Shown piece after piece: positions 50,504 to 64,000 of a stretch of DNA of 64,000 nt; position 1 is the stretch's first letter; every line of letters begins with the position of its first letter. Source of the DNA: Trissonchulus latispiculum (taxonomy: Eukaryota; Nematoda; Enoplea; Enoplida; Ironidae); contig JASAND010028782.1 in NCBI GenBank assembly GCA_030248195.1, forward strand, positions 1-64,000. Reading direction: 5' to 3'. The position numbers were made by a program, and so were the translations under genes. Below the pieces are notes generated by a model. That model saw nothing but the letters and a program-made list of their open reading frames with translations. It searched no databases and was not told the DNA's origin.

Positions 50504-53309
50504 ACGTTAAGCTTATAACTTTAGCTTATTTCTAGCTAACGAAAAGCTGGATCCAAAAACGATTTTCAGATTCGTGTTCAGCAACCCAGAAAACCATTGT
50601 ATGCAACTTTTCAGCGAAATCGGAGACAAAAAATGTTTTGGTTTCCCTTGGTCCTCCCCCTTGGAAAACTTAAAAATTTAAAATTTTTAAAATTTTAAAT
50701 TTTTTTGCAGATCGATCAGAATTGTGTTCAAATGCATCCATAAACTAGATCGGTTAAGTTTTGCGAAAGTTACGCTCAGGTGTGCGTCTGCCTTAGTATC
50801 GCCAAAATTTTTATTCGTGTTTGCTTTATCAAATAGTTGAAGGTTTATCGGTTTTAAAAAATGAAAAATTGTATGATATATGGTAACTGTTGAATATGTT
50901 AGTACAGCATATAGAAACCTTGAATTTAAATTTTAAATGTAAATTAAACAGTCAAAAGAGGATAAATCAAAGGTCTCAGTTACAAGAGTTAAAATAGCAG
51001 ACTTAAAAGTTAATTTTAGCTCATACATTGATTGATCCACAATTCACATTGATGAAAAATTTGCTCGTAAAAATGAAGCTTCATTCCTGGATATACACCA
51101 AACTACAAAGCACTGGTCAATTTTAATCAATTAATTTTATTTATTGCGAAACTGTGAATTGTGATAGCTGCTCCGGTTTTTATAGTGCTACCATAGCTGT
51201 CGAAAAATCCTTGTCCATGTCCATTTCCCTCAAGTGCGAAAGCTAGTTTAAAGAAGCATCATCGCGTTATTTCCAACTTTATTTTTCGATTAAGCTGCAT
51301 TTTACTATTTCGAAACTACAAGCCAGAGCTTAGCTAAAACCTCGGTTGCAATTGTTATTGTTAATAACAAGGAATTTGTGCTGCTGCAAATCTTCCCCCG
51401 GGGGATGATCTGCACCAGTGTAAAACTTCCGGGGGGGGGGGAGAATTGCACCGGTGCAAATTTTCCGGGGGGACGATTTGCACGGGGGGAAGATTTGTAC
51501 CGTGACAACGGCCCGAAGCCAGGAGTGACAATTCGAGTATTGACTACATTTGCGGAAGTGAAGGCAGACCTTCATCAGACCTTCATCGTTAGGAAAGGAA
51601 AACAGACTTTTGTTATCTTCCAATCGTAAAGAAAGTCGTGCACCACGGAAAGCTCGAAACATTGGACCTCTGGCGAGATTTGAACCCAAGCCTTTCGCTT
51701 GCCGTACGAACGCTCTGCCCGTTGAGCTACACTGAGGCCAGTGCCAGTCGCACCAACCTAGCGGCGATTACTTTCTTAACTCTATCCTTAAGCTGTATAG
51801 AAATGCTTATATATACATAGAAGTGAGGTACAGCCCTCCGTGGAAATGGAAATCTTCTACAATTTATTTTGTATCAATTTCAATTTTATCACTGAAATCT
51901 TTTTGTCCGCTTAACAACTTTTACAGTAGTTCCGGGCCCAGTAGGATTCAGCAGAAGCTTCACCTGATTTATTGTATTGCATTTTTGTATTTAATATTTT
52001 CAGAGGTCTAAATCTGTTGGAAGGGCCATCACATTTGCTGCCAAGAAAATTCCTGGAAACATTGGAAAACTCTTTTTTATTAATGATGCTTTTGTACTGA
52101 ATAAAACTAATAAGTTACATACATACGTAGTTGTAAAACTATAGTAGACTGTAATGGATAGAAAACTCCACCCAGCTCCAAAAACAAAGCATATCCTAAA
52201 TATGAAATTATTCTGCATGCTATCAAGAGTACGTAATACATAAGAGTATGACATTATACATATATATGTTGTATATTTGACAAACGTCGTGCTGTATGTA
52301 ACTATGAGGATAACTGCTCGTGCTGGTACCCAGTGGGAAAACGTGCGAAATTCGGGAAAGCACAAGAAATGTGCTCCTCTAAATTGTATATACCTAATTT
52401 GGAGCTATAGATAGATTGCACGGTCGAATTTGGTTGAGCAACTGAGTCGCTTACATTGCAGAGAGTGACAAACCTTATTTGTAAACATTCTCTTTAATAT
52501 TTAGCTTAGAGTGTGATGCTAATTCCAAAAATGACTGAAAATATGCCTAAAAAAACAAGAACGAAGGAAATAGGTGACTGCTAAATTTATTCTATTCTGG
52601 ATCTAAATCTCTTCAATGTTCGCTGTAATTAATGTCCACCATTGGCTTTCACTGGCGCTCCATGTTTGGATACAGCTAGAAATCAAACTTAATTTTAATA
52701 CCGTATTATTTATCTTTAACTACTATTTTACAAAAGTACATAGGCTTGAAGATAGGGAGAAAATCCTAATTTTGTGAGCTGCACACGTTCAAAATTCTGA
52801 CATTTATACAGGTTTAAGTGTTTTTGCCCTTCAAATTGAAGATTGGCCAGTGGGCAAACCACAAGTACCCTAATTTCTAACCCACACACCAAGAGTGATC
52901 AATTTCAATTTAGTGATCTAAAATTATAAACTTATCTTAGTCTTCTAATACAACACCGCTCTTCATCACGTCGGAGATCCTACATCAAAATTGATTTAGT
53001 GAAAAAGTTTTGCAAATTTTCACCAGCGTTCTAAAGCCATTTACCAATAAGCTTTATTTTCTCAAGTTAAATTCTCCCTGTTCTGATATATACTTCATTC
53101 ATCACGGATTCTCGCAAAAGGTTAGGTTACATTTTTGTTCTTGCAAGAGAAATAATTCAGGCGACAAAAACCGCTCTCCAATGTTTAAATACTGCCACCA
53201 CAAGTTGCAACATTTCTGCGCCAGGTTTCATCTAGAAGCCAGAATGGATAGACGTAGAATATTTAAAAAATCAACACCAAAGCTGTTTATCGCTTCGCGC
53301 CGTTTTCGG
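50504..53309. other. Spacer between repeat units: repeat fragments, no gene
   Basis: 50504-50705 is a half copy of the foldback family (CTAACGAAAAGCTG...GACAAAAAAT...CCCTTGGTCC). 51377-51510 is a G/C-rich inverted repeat (GCAAATCTTCCCCCGGGG against CGGGGGGAAGATTTG). A tRNA-like sequence lies at 51664-51739. In 50706-51370 and 51740-53309 I see nothing recognisable. Confidence 0.6.
51664..51739 (-). tRNA. tRNA-like sequence (Arg-ACG-like, decayed)
   Basis: On minus: D-arm GCTCAACGGGCAGAGC, anticodon loop GTACGGC with U33 and ACG, and T-loop TTCAAAT. The acceptor and T stems have several mismatches, so this is likely a pseudogene or tRNA-derived repeat. Confidence 0.45.
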
Positions 53310-54095
53310 CTGTGATCGTTTTGTAGTATCTGTTCTTATCAGCTTAATCTCTGGTATGAGGTTCACGGACCTCACGAGATTGACTGATTTTTGGTCGACT
53401 GATGGGTGATCCAGCTTGCTGGGCCTCATCGAGGGTTGACCCGACACTGCACTGAATGTCGGGTTCGGCCCCCTCTCCGAAAGGAGAGAAAAACCAAAAG
53501 CTCAAAGTTTTAGAAGTTAGAAAATGGGTATTCTCATTTCGAATGCAGTCCATCACGTGCCTGATTGATTGGTAAATAAAATCTTAATGTTTGAAAATTT
53601 TATTACCAATCAATCGGACATGTGTTGGAATGCACCCACACAAAGTTTGAGCTAAATTGGCCAAATTTTGAGATAAGAAAAGCGTTTGTGCCTGGGGGCG
53701 ATTGGTAGCTTATACTGAGCTAACGAAAACCACGAAGAACGGACTTCAGATTTGTGTTCTACGACCCCGAAAACCGCTACATACATCTTTTCAGCAAAGT
53801 CGAAGACAAAAAATTAGAAGAACTATGGGTCTTATATTAGAGCTGGGGCCGGTTCCACTAGAACCGGTTGGAACCGGAATCGGAACCGGAACCGGAACCG
53901 GAACCATACGTGTGGGGGGGGGGGGGGGGGGGGCGGGCCCCCCCGCCCCCCCCCCCCCCCGAATCCGAATTTTTCCAGTAAAAAACCGGAAAAATCCGGT
54001 TTTTCGGCGGCCTTGGGCCGCCCTTCACCCCCCCCCCCAGAACTTCCCCTCCTGCACATGTCTGACCGGAACCGGTAGAATTTGGAACCGGCCGG

Positions 54096-54697
54096 GGGTC
54101 TTGTCTCGATTACCCCCCCCAGTACTCAAAATCCTTAAAACTTGACCAAATGAGCTAAAATTTGGTGTGGGTATGTTTTCGACCACGCTGAGTTCAAATA
54201 TCGCAAAATTTTTCGATTTCGCGAAATTCGAAATTTTTCGATTGCTAAGGGGGGACCAAGGGAAACCGAAAAATTTTTTGTCTTCGATTTTGCTGAAAAG
54301 ATGTATATAGGGGTTTTCCGGGTCGTAGAACACGAATATAAAGTCCGTTTTTCGGTTCAGCTTTTCGTTAGCTCAGAATAAGCTTACATCTTAAGCTTAA
54401 ATCTTTAGCTTATACTGAGCTAACGGAAAGCTGAATCGAAAAACGGACTTCAGATTCGTGTTCTACTACCCCGAAAACCTTTATATACATATTTTCAGCA
54501 AAATCGAAGACAAAAAATTTTTCGGTTTTCCTTGGTCCCCCCTTAGAAATCGAAAAATTTCGAATTTCGCGAAATCGAAAATTGTTGCGATATTTGAACT
54601 CAGCGTGGTCGAAAACATACCCACACCAAATTTTAGCTCATTTGGTCAAGTTTTAAAGATTTTGAGTACTGGGGGGGGGGTAATCGAGTCAAGACCC
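54096..54697. mobile_element. 602-bp foldback (near-palindromic) element
   Basis: Absent at the matching place in copy 1 (about 45905). Flanked by the 8-bp duplication CCGGCCGG (54088-54095 and 54698-54705). Ends GGGTCTTG...CAAGACCC; arms of about 290 bp are inverse copies of each other, meeting near 54397. Related half copies lie at 49660-50060, 50504-50705 and 58460-58860. Non-coding. Confidence 0.88.
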
Positions 54698-56596
54698 CCG
54701 GCCGGTTCCAGGCTCAAAAAGTGAGTTTGAACTAAAATTTTTGCCAACTGTAAAATTTGCAATAGTTGAAATTTGGGCCTGGATCTCATAATTTAGCATC
54801 ATTTGATTTTGATGTATGATTCCCTCGTCTCCGCAGCTGAAACTGGAACTGCATTGTCACCAAGAATCATTAGCGAATGATTCGAAATCGGCGATTACAT
54901 CATACGAATGTTCGAATAGTTGTTTACATCTCAACTAAAGTATACATGTAGTCAACGAACAACTCGCTGAACGAATATTCTAAACATTTTTTTATTTCCA
55001 TTTTCCACTAGTTAATTGCTTTAATATTACAGAAGATTTCTATTTTTTTTGCAGGGTTTCGACTCGAGCTAAACTGAATCTGTAATGACCAGAATGTGTT
55101 GATGGTAGTAACGTGCAGCAAACATTGAAAGGCAGCAAATTTATCCAATGTTTGGAGTTCAACGATAATTTTTAAATTATTTTAAAGCTTACCTAAATTT
55201 AATAGTTTTAAAGCTGCTACAAGTATGCAGAGTACGGCCGTCTCAATTCAAATGTTCGACTTGGACATGCGACAAGTTTTGAATATGGATTGATTTCTCG
55301 ACGTGTGGGAAGCTAAAGAAAAGCTATCACAGTTCACGCTACAAAAAGCGCTCCCCGAGGGTATATTTGTTCTGAAATTGCTTAATGAACAAACAAGCTC
55401 AATATTTTGAGAAAATGTAAACTTTGTCAAATTTTCACCAACAGCTTCAAGTTTGGAGACTTATATTTCTCCCTAACAAAATGACAATACAAAACTTAAA
55501 AATTTCTCTCAGCAAGCAGTTTTCCCAAAAATGTGTGCGTAAAGCCGCTTTCTAATTGTTGGAATGAGTTGAGAGGAATCCGTGTTCATAAAAATTCTAG
55601 CCGCCATGTTCAGAGTTTGGTATCTTCGTTGCTGTGCTTAGGCAGAGATGCCGCAGAGCAGACAGACCAAATCGAAAACCAAACCAAACCAAAATCAAAC
55701 AAGCTTTAAAAAACCAAATTTATTTATATATTATCTCCTAAACCGCAAAGAATCGTTGTTGTAAGTTTTTGTAAGTTGTAAGTTTTGGTGAGAGCATTCG
55801 AATGACTATAAGTTTGTATATAGTTTATTATTTTCATTAATTTCATCAGCTTTTTGCTTTCGCTTTTGCTTCCAATGCGAAGGACGCTTTCAATTATTCT
55901 TTGAACTCAAGCTGGAGTCAACATTAACTCCGCAGAGCAATTAAATCTTGCAGGCGCAGAAACATTTGTAAACTGCTATTCCCTATTTTCGTTTTTCAGG
56001 AACTTCGGCTTTTGGCACAAAATTCGTAAGAGTGAAGGTACATAAATAGAAAGAGGTGTCGGCATAACTAATCTGTTAAGAACTAAATAGTTAGATAGAG
56101 GTGTCTATGTCAAAGAAAGCAGCCAATTCAGCACTAAAGTAAATTTTAATATTTGCTATCTTTCAAAATTCAAATATTATAGAAACAAGTTAGTTTACGT
56201 ACCACTATTTTTCCTTTTCCGGAATTTATTTCTGGGATGAAGTGGACAAAAATAGAAGCCCGTCCAATATTAAAGAAATAAATAAAATACACTCTCGTGC
56301 TAATTCCAACATTTTCCAGTTATCATGTGTACACGTAAAAACACATTAAATTCCTATATTAGTAGTGCATGCGACCTCTGCCAGACTTGGTTCAAACACT
56401 TGCGGCTCATCAGTGGAGAAGTGTAGAACTAAGTTCTTTCAGTTGCTTTGGAAAAATCTTCTACAAAATAAGTGAAAGATAGTTTCGCCGCCAGTCGCCT
56501 CATAAAGTGTCATTAGTGTGGTGAACAAACATATATGACATATCGCTTACAAATTAATTTAGAATTATATTTCGCTCATAACGAACATTTACTTTC

Positions 56597-57280
56597 AAAA
56601 ACTGTTAACAAAGGGTAAGAAATTCGAAAATTCTCTAATATTTCTATAATTAAAACATTTCAAACACGAAACATGAAATTCTAACAGAATGAAATTAATA
56701 AATTTTATCACCGTTTCCTTAAATTATATATATTTTTGATAAGTACTCAGAAAGGAGGAACTCGATAGAGTCTGAAGACAAGACAAAAACTATTCTCGTT
56801 CCAAAATATGAAACATTTCTCATTTTGAAAACTGTTAACAAAGGGTAAGAAATTGGACAATTCCCTAATATTTCGATAATTAAAACATTTCAAAACATGA
56901 AACACGAAATTCTAACAGAATGAAGTTAATAAATTTCCTCACAGTTTCCTTAAATTATATATATTTTTGATAAGTACTCAGAAAACAGAAACTCGATAGA
57001 TTCTGAAGACAAGACAAAAACTATTCTCGTTCCAAAATATGAAACATTTCTTATTTTGAAAACTGTTAACAAAGGGTAGGGTAAGAAATTGGACAATTCC
57101 CTAATATTTCGATAATTAAAACATTTAAAACATGAATCATGAAATTTTAACAGAATGAAATTAACAAATTTCACTACGCTTCCTTAAATAATATTTTTGA
57201 AACGTACTCAGAAAGCAGGACCTCGATAGATTCTGCAGACATGACACAGCTATTCTCATACAAAATAATATAATACATTT
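56597..57280. repeat. 231-bp tandem repeat, three units, copy 2
   Basis: Counterpart of 47797-48480 inside the second repeat unit. Confidence 0.85.
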
Positions 57281-57399
57281 ATTTATTCAGTGTTAGTTCA
57301 ATGCTAATACATAGATAATTAGCAAAATATACACTTTAGGCTAGAGTAAGAATTAGTAAGTATTAGTACGGCTTCAAAAGTACGTAGATATATATACTT

Positions 57400-57476
57400 T
57401 AGTACGACATAGGTCGTAAAGACTTTAGTACGACGACAGTCGTAAAATACTTTAGTACGACTATAAGTCGTAAAAG
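57400..57476. repeat. Three TTTAGTACGAC hairpins, copy 2
   Basis: Counterpart of 48600-48676; the middle loop reads GACA here where copy 1 has GGCA. Confidence 0.7.
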
Positions 57477-59304
57477 GGTGGGGTAAAGAGCTAGGAGAGA
57501 CCAATTTTACAAAAACTTTGTTTTCTTAAAACCCGTTGGTATGGAAGAGAGTATAGAAGGAGTTATATACTTTTAAAATTATGAAGCATATAGCACATAA
57601 ATTTTTCGATTATCATGGAAAAGGAAGAAATAAACCAGAAAAATTAGGAGGGTAAATTTAGGTACGTTGGAATCGAAAAACTTTACTCTATTTAGAGAAA
57701 CAAAATTGGTAAGCGGTAATAATTACTTATACGGAAATAGAGCGCAGCAGCGCTAGAGTGGTAAGGAAAGGGACGAGAGTAAAAACTCTACAAGTACCCT
57801 AACCTGTTCACTCAAAACAGTTATAGAAACAAACAAATATCTTTACTACTAAAATTTCTACAAATATCCTGCGGAAGCGAATGTAGTTTTGATAAAAGAA
57901 AATTAAAACTAAGCTTTCAGCATTTCTTATAATTCTTTGGAACGTTTTCCAGCTTTTAAGATTTCTTTGGGTATGGTAGGGCAGGCGCTGTTGGTATACC
58001 GCGCTGTTTGTTCATTTTTTCAAATAAAATCCATATTTTCAGGTTAGGCATTTTGGTACACACAGTAGCATTGAACAGTCAACTATCGAACAATTTTGTA
58101 TCTTATAGTAAAAGCAAATAAAGGTTTCAATGTTGGGTATGGCAGTTTACAAGATGTTAAGAAAATTTTCTACAGTAACAAATCGAAAATTAATTTTAAA
58201 AAATTGCGAAAACAGTTGTCTAGTTGTTTGATATGTTTAATCCATTTGATTTATAGCATTGCTTCTTCATTTTGATTGTATCAGCCCTATAGGAGGCCTA
58301 CAACAAATGTTAGATAAGAAAGAAAATTATCACTGCAAATTTTGTACTTGGAACCGGGAACCGGAAGCTAGAACCGGAACCGGAACCGGAACCGGTACCC
58401 TAGAACCGGAACCGGAACCGGTTTCGAAAATTGGAACCGGCCCCAGCTCTATCTTATATATCTCGATTACCCCCCCCCACCATTCAAAATCCTTAAAACT
58501 TGACCAAATGAGCTAAAACATGGTATGGGATGCTTTCAACTACGCTGAGTTCAAATATAAATTCGATTTTTTCGATTTCTAAGGGGGACCAAGGGAAACC
58601 GAAACATTTTTTGTCTTAGATTTTGATGAAAAGCTGTAGGAGGGGTTTTCTGATCGTAGAACAAGAATTTGAAGTCCGTTTTTCGATTCAACCTTTCGTT
58701 AGCTCAATATAAGCTAAAGGTTTAAGCTTAAGATGTCAGCTTGCACTGAACTAATGAAAAGCTGAATCGGAAAACGGACTTCAGATTCGTGTTCTACGAC
58801 CCCGAAAACCTCTATATACAACTTTTCAGCAAAATCGAAGACAAAAAATTTTTCGTTTTCCCTTGGTCGGGGCATTTTTAAACAAGGAGCTACATATGTA
58901 TTACGCAAGGCTAGTGCACTCGAGTGGCTTAATTTTTACACGGTTAAATCTGACTCGTCAAGAGCTTTCGAATGACAACAACAGTGATGGATCTTGCTCA
59001 AAATTCGAAAATATTTTGTTAATTTCAAGTGCTAATTAACAACAGCTACTTACTATATTACTTTATCAAAACAATCACCTTTGCAAGAGCTTTTCATTGT
59101 AATTAGAAATAACGAGCCTCTTCTGTGGAAGGTTAGATGACTAAATAATGACACCGATCAATCAGAATGCCCTGCCTGATTGAGAAAAGGGATATGTAAT
59201 CGTTTAATTAATATAATTTTAATTTAATTTTAATTAAAATGTAATTAAGATTTACACGAAAGTCAAGAAAGTACAAATGATACAAGAAACCCGCCGGCCC
59301 TCGA

Positions 59305-61284
59305 TTTGTTTGAATGCAGCGCTCGAATAGTTCCCGAAATTTTCATAATTTGGATTGTCGGTGGAAAGCTATAGAAACTCCACAATGTGGAAATACTCAA
59401 AATACCCAAAGTAGGATCGACGTGTTGAAGAAAAATAAGGGCAAATGCCCAGATTGCCAACCGGGAACTGAATAGTGCTCCGGACAATAATAGCCATATA
59501 TGGGCCAAATGGCAAATCCGGCATTAGAGATGAAATTTTTTCAATTTCGAGCTTTCTGGGCCTAGGTGAGGTGGTGCTATCCTAGCAAATGAAAACGTTG
59601 GTATCTCCAGTCACCGCCAAGCTAGCCAGGTCTGAGGGATATTGTGGAAATGATCCTGTATGAAAAATCCCTGGAGCAGTACGCCAACCAGAGACCGGGT
59701 TCAGACATAGCAACTCAGTGTTTATAATAAGTTAAATGTTGAATCATCAAAAACAAAAGCCGAAACCCCCTGTACACAACTTTTAACTAAATCAGATCAT
59801 ACGAATTTTCGAAAATTTTTACTATTTGAGAGACCGATAAAAATGCTATTTTTGTGGAAAATACAAACTCTGCTACTGACTGCCGGCAGAATTTGGTGGA
59901 GGAACAAAAATTCCTGTAATTTCTACAGGAGCCTTCTTAAGAGTACATCTACGCAAATACAGCCCTAGCCAACGACCGAAGCCGACTCTGTTTTAATAAT
60001 AAAATCAGTACAGATTTCACAACTACATTATACATTACATAATATACAATCAGCGCACGGTAGCAATAAATGTGTGCTCATAAATATAAGCCACTAACAC
60101 AGAATATTTTATAATGCACTAGACAATTGTAAAAAAGCAATCAGTAGGAGTCTAATAGATTAATAACACTAGGGATCGCTGCCGCGACCCCTATGCTATA
60201 AATCAAAACAAAAATGCTGGTAATAAGATTAAATAAAATTACAGCTAAAATAATAAAAATAAGCCACTGTATGGAATAAAAGAATACAAACATGTTGTTA
60301 TACTTAGCAAAAATCGTGTGCATACAAAAATCGGGTGCATTCTATGCAAACAATTCCCTAAAAATCTTACCTTTACTAAACAATAAATTCAGTTCTGACG
60401 TAGTGATTACAGTTATGCTTTTTTGTTTTTCTGAAATAAAATTTTGTTTTATAACTATGATAAAAAATTCAAAGTTCTAAAAATTACGATGCTGCCTGCA
60501 TCCACAAGTGCACATACAGTAAATTAGACGACCCCACAGCCATTGAAGTGTTTTCGTTGAAAAATACAATACAAAAATACAATTGAAAAGTATAAAGATA
60601 ATACAATTAATTAACAATAAAAATGAAATACAATCACACATACATTATAAAAGAAACTGTACCATGTACTACAGATTAAATACTGGAGCCAAATAGTTGT
60701 TTAAAGACCATATAGTTTACAGACATTACAAAAAATACAAATTTAAATAAATATCACAATTTGTATGATACATACAAAGCACTGTATATAATGAAACAAA
60801 TGATGAAAAAACCTTTACAACCAAAAATTCATACAAAAATAATTTACAAGAAATTTTAAAAAATTTAGGTACATTCAGCGCACAGTCAATTTCCAATTTT
60901 CAGAATCATTTTCACACTTTCTTGAAAAGATTTCAGACTTAAGAAGGAATAAAAGCTGAACTCTACTATTTCTTTCCAACAATTTTTTGACAATTTGTGA
61001 ACTCTTTCTCTGTTTTCATCTACGTCCCGAACGCAAACAAATAAACAAAAGTTTCACTCATCATAAAAAATCATATTGTATAATATTAATTTTACACGAG
61101 GGGAGAAATCATTTGAAATCGTTTGAAAAGGACCAAGTTGTGAAAAATAAACCAAGTTTTCCGGATTCTAAATCAAATATTTGGGGAGAACTGGGAGACG
61201 GCCTTCTTGAAGTATACTGCTTTTTTGATACACCCTAGAAGAACTTATAATTTAAACGCTATTTCCCTTGTACACTTTATCTGG
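59305..61284. other. AT-rich region, no feature recognised
   Basis: No ORF above about 85 codons and none resembling a family. Composition becomes strongly AT-rich from about 60000. It lies downstream of the C2 gene's stop codon and could include distal 3' UTR, but no clear polyadenylation context was assigned. Confidence 0.5.
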
Positions 61285-61822
61285 CTCAGGGGGAGTACTT
61301 GGGTCAATAATGACCGAGCCTTATCAATTTCACTCAAATTGTACCCATTGATATTCCCTAAGGCCCTACACACTCCAATGAAATCTGACGCGATTTCTTC
61401 CAGGAATAAAAAGTTACAGTCATTCAAAGAACTTTTTTTCAAAATTCGGTTTCTAACTGTTGTAGTAGTCGTTTCTGTGAGACAGCCCCAAAAACGCAAC
61501 GCTTTATTATTAAAAAAGTACATATTTTGAAAAAGCTCTTCGACAAGTTGTAAATATTATAACTAAGTAGCTATAAAATGAGCTATAGAACGTTTCAAAC
61601 GGTTTTAATTTGAGTAAGTTATTGTTGACAGAAGCGAAAATTTAAAGTTCCGATTTGGGCCATTTCAATAGGAATTTGAAACATTTAATGACTGCAACGT
61701 TTTTATTCCTGGACAATATCGCCTGAAATTTCAATGAATTGTGTAGGGCCCTAGGGACTATCAATTGGCTCAATTTGAGCCAAATCTGTGAGGGTCCAAT
61801 CTGTAACCCAAGTAGCCACCCC
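61285..61822. repeat. Foldback element downstream of the C2 gene
   Basis: Arms at about 61285-61420 and 61680-61822 are imperfect inverse copies (shared words: GTACTTGGGT, CCCTA.GGCCCTACACA, CCAGGAATAAAAA, CAGTCATT). Non-coding. Confidence 0.65.
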
Positions 61823-61998
61823 CCCCTCCCCCTTAAACGGCTATACTTTCAAAGAAAGATTACTGTGCAATGTCAACTATAACTTTTGTTCAAAGATTCT
61901 TCCAGTCCCCCAGAAAAGAGGGGCAAAGGACCCTAAACACCCCCAGACACATTTTCGGGGGGCGGGGGCGGGGGCGGGTGCACACTGTTCAACTTGGA

Positions 61999-63821
<1,823 letters not shown>

Positions 63822-64000
63822 CTGGAAAAAGGTATACACCAAATCATGCTACAAGAAAAGCAAATAGATAAATAAAAAGATGCTTTCATTTCGTAAATTC
63901 ACAGAAGCAACAATAAATTTACAAATGAGTACTAAAATGTGTCGTGAACGGAAACAACAGCCGAATAATTGCAACAGTTAAAATCCGTAGTTTTGAGTGC

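Larger units (their letters stand above)
53838..58451. mobile_element. hAT-like non-autonomous element with GGAACC arrays, copy 2
   Basis: Same TIRs and TSD TCTTATAT (53830-53837 and 58452-58459) as copy 1; 615 bp longer, mainly because of the nested foldback. Because both copies share the insertion site, it was present before the unit duplicated. Confidence 0.88.
53310..59304. repeat. 5.4-kb non-coding repeat unit, copy 2
   Basis: Same as 45125-50503 apart from a 602-bp foldback insertion (54096-54697) with its 8-bp duplication, longer G/C runs near 53914-53960 and rare base changes. Flanks differ from copy 1. After the insertion the offset between copies is a constant 8800 bp. Confidence 0.85.

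Noticed and set aside
47797..57280. CRISPR-like array at the 231-bp repeats
   Set aside because: Repeats are long, contiguous and without spacers, and the genome is eukaryotic.

Overview
This window is eukaryotic, most likely from an invertebrate animal with a large, repeat-laden genome. It has GT-AG introns, Pol III tRNA genes with internal A/B boxes, LINE, Ty3/Gypsy and hAT-type elements, TA microsatellites, and no bacterial-style operons. I cannot name the species. Only one host protein gene is supported: the last exons of a C2-domain protein on the minus strand at the right edge (61999-63821). Nearly everything else is a nested transposon cluster built on an array of tRNA-Glu genes.

Left and middle (1-38157): a tandem array with units of about 750 bp carries convergent tRNA-Glu genes, CUC on plus and UUC on minus. 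It is broken by a 7-kb non-coding hairpin-rich insertion (37-7027), several hairpin-ended insertions and a LINE. LINE copy 1 (about 10297-34703, about 7.7 kb once nested elements are removed) is a Tx1/L1-like non-LTR retrotransposon. Its ORF1 has a CCHC knuckle followed by a NADAR domain; its ORF2 has an EEP endonuclease, an RT and a C-terminal zinc knuckle. Its 3' end joins the D-arm of a tRNA-Glu gene. A second LINE (copy A) has the same junction in a tRNA-Glu on the other strand, so the element appears to target tRNA-Glu.

Nested in LINE copy 1 are two hAT-like MITEs with motif-rich subterminal arrays (13967-14927, 21346-22820), an internally deleted gag-only LTR element (15789-19429), and an apparently intact LTR retroelement (22941-33585). 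That element has identical 471-bp LTRs and a 4-bp TSD. Its 2375-codon ORF has the order Gag, Env-like glycoprotein, protease, RT, RNase H, integrase. Between pol and the 3' LTR, where env usually sits, is a separate 366-codon ORF with a NADAR domain fused to an SGNH hydrolase-like domain. Two unrelated retroelement classes in one window thus carry NADAR, a fold known from NAD/ADP-ribose chemistry and removal of ADP-ribose from guanine. The env-in-the-middle polyprotein, the NADAR-SGNH ORF, the NADAR LINE and the tRNA-Glu targeting are the main findings.

Right part (38158-64000): two head-to-head LINE 3' halves form a roughly 7-kb imperfect palindrome. A 5.4-kb non-coding unit follows, present twice (45125-50503 and 53310-59304), each copy holding the same 4-kb TAGAG-ended hAT-like element. 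One copy has gained a 602-bp foldback element. The region to 61.3 kb shows nothing recognisable. Then come a foldback element and the C2 gene, one intron of which holds a MITE inside a TA microsatellite.
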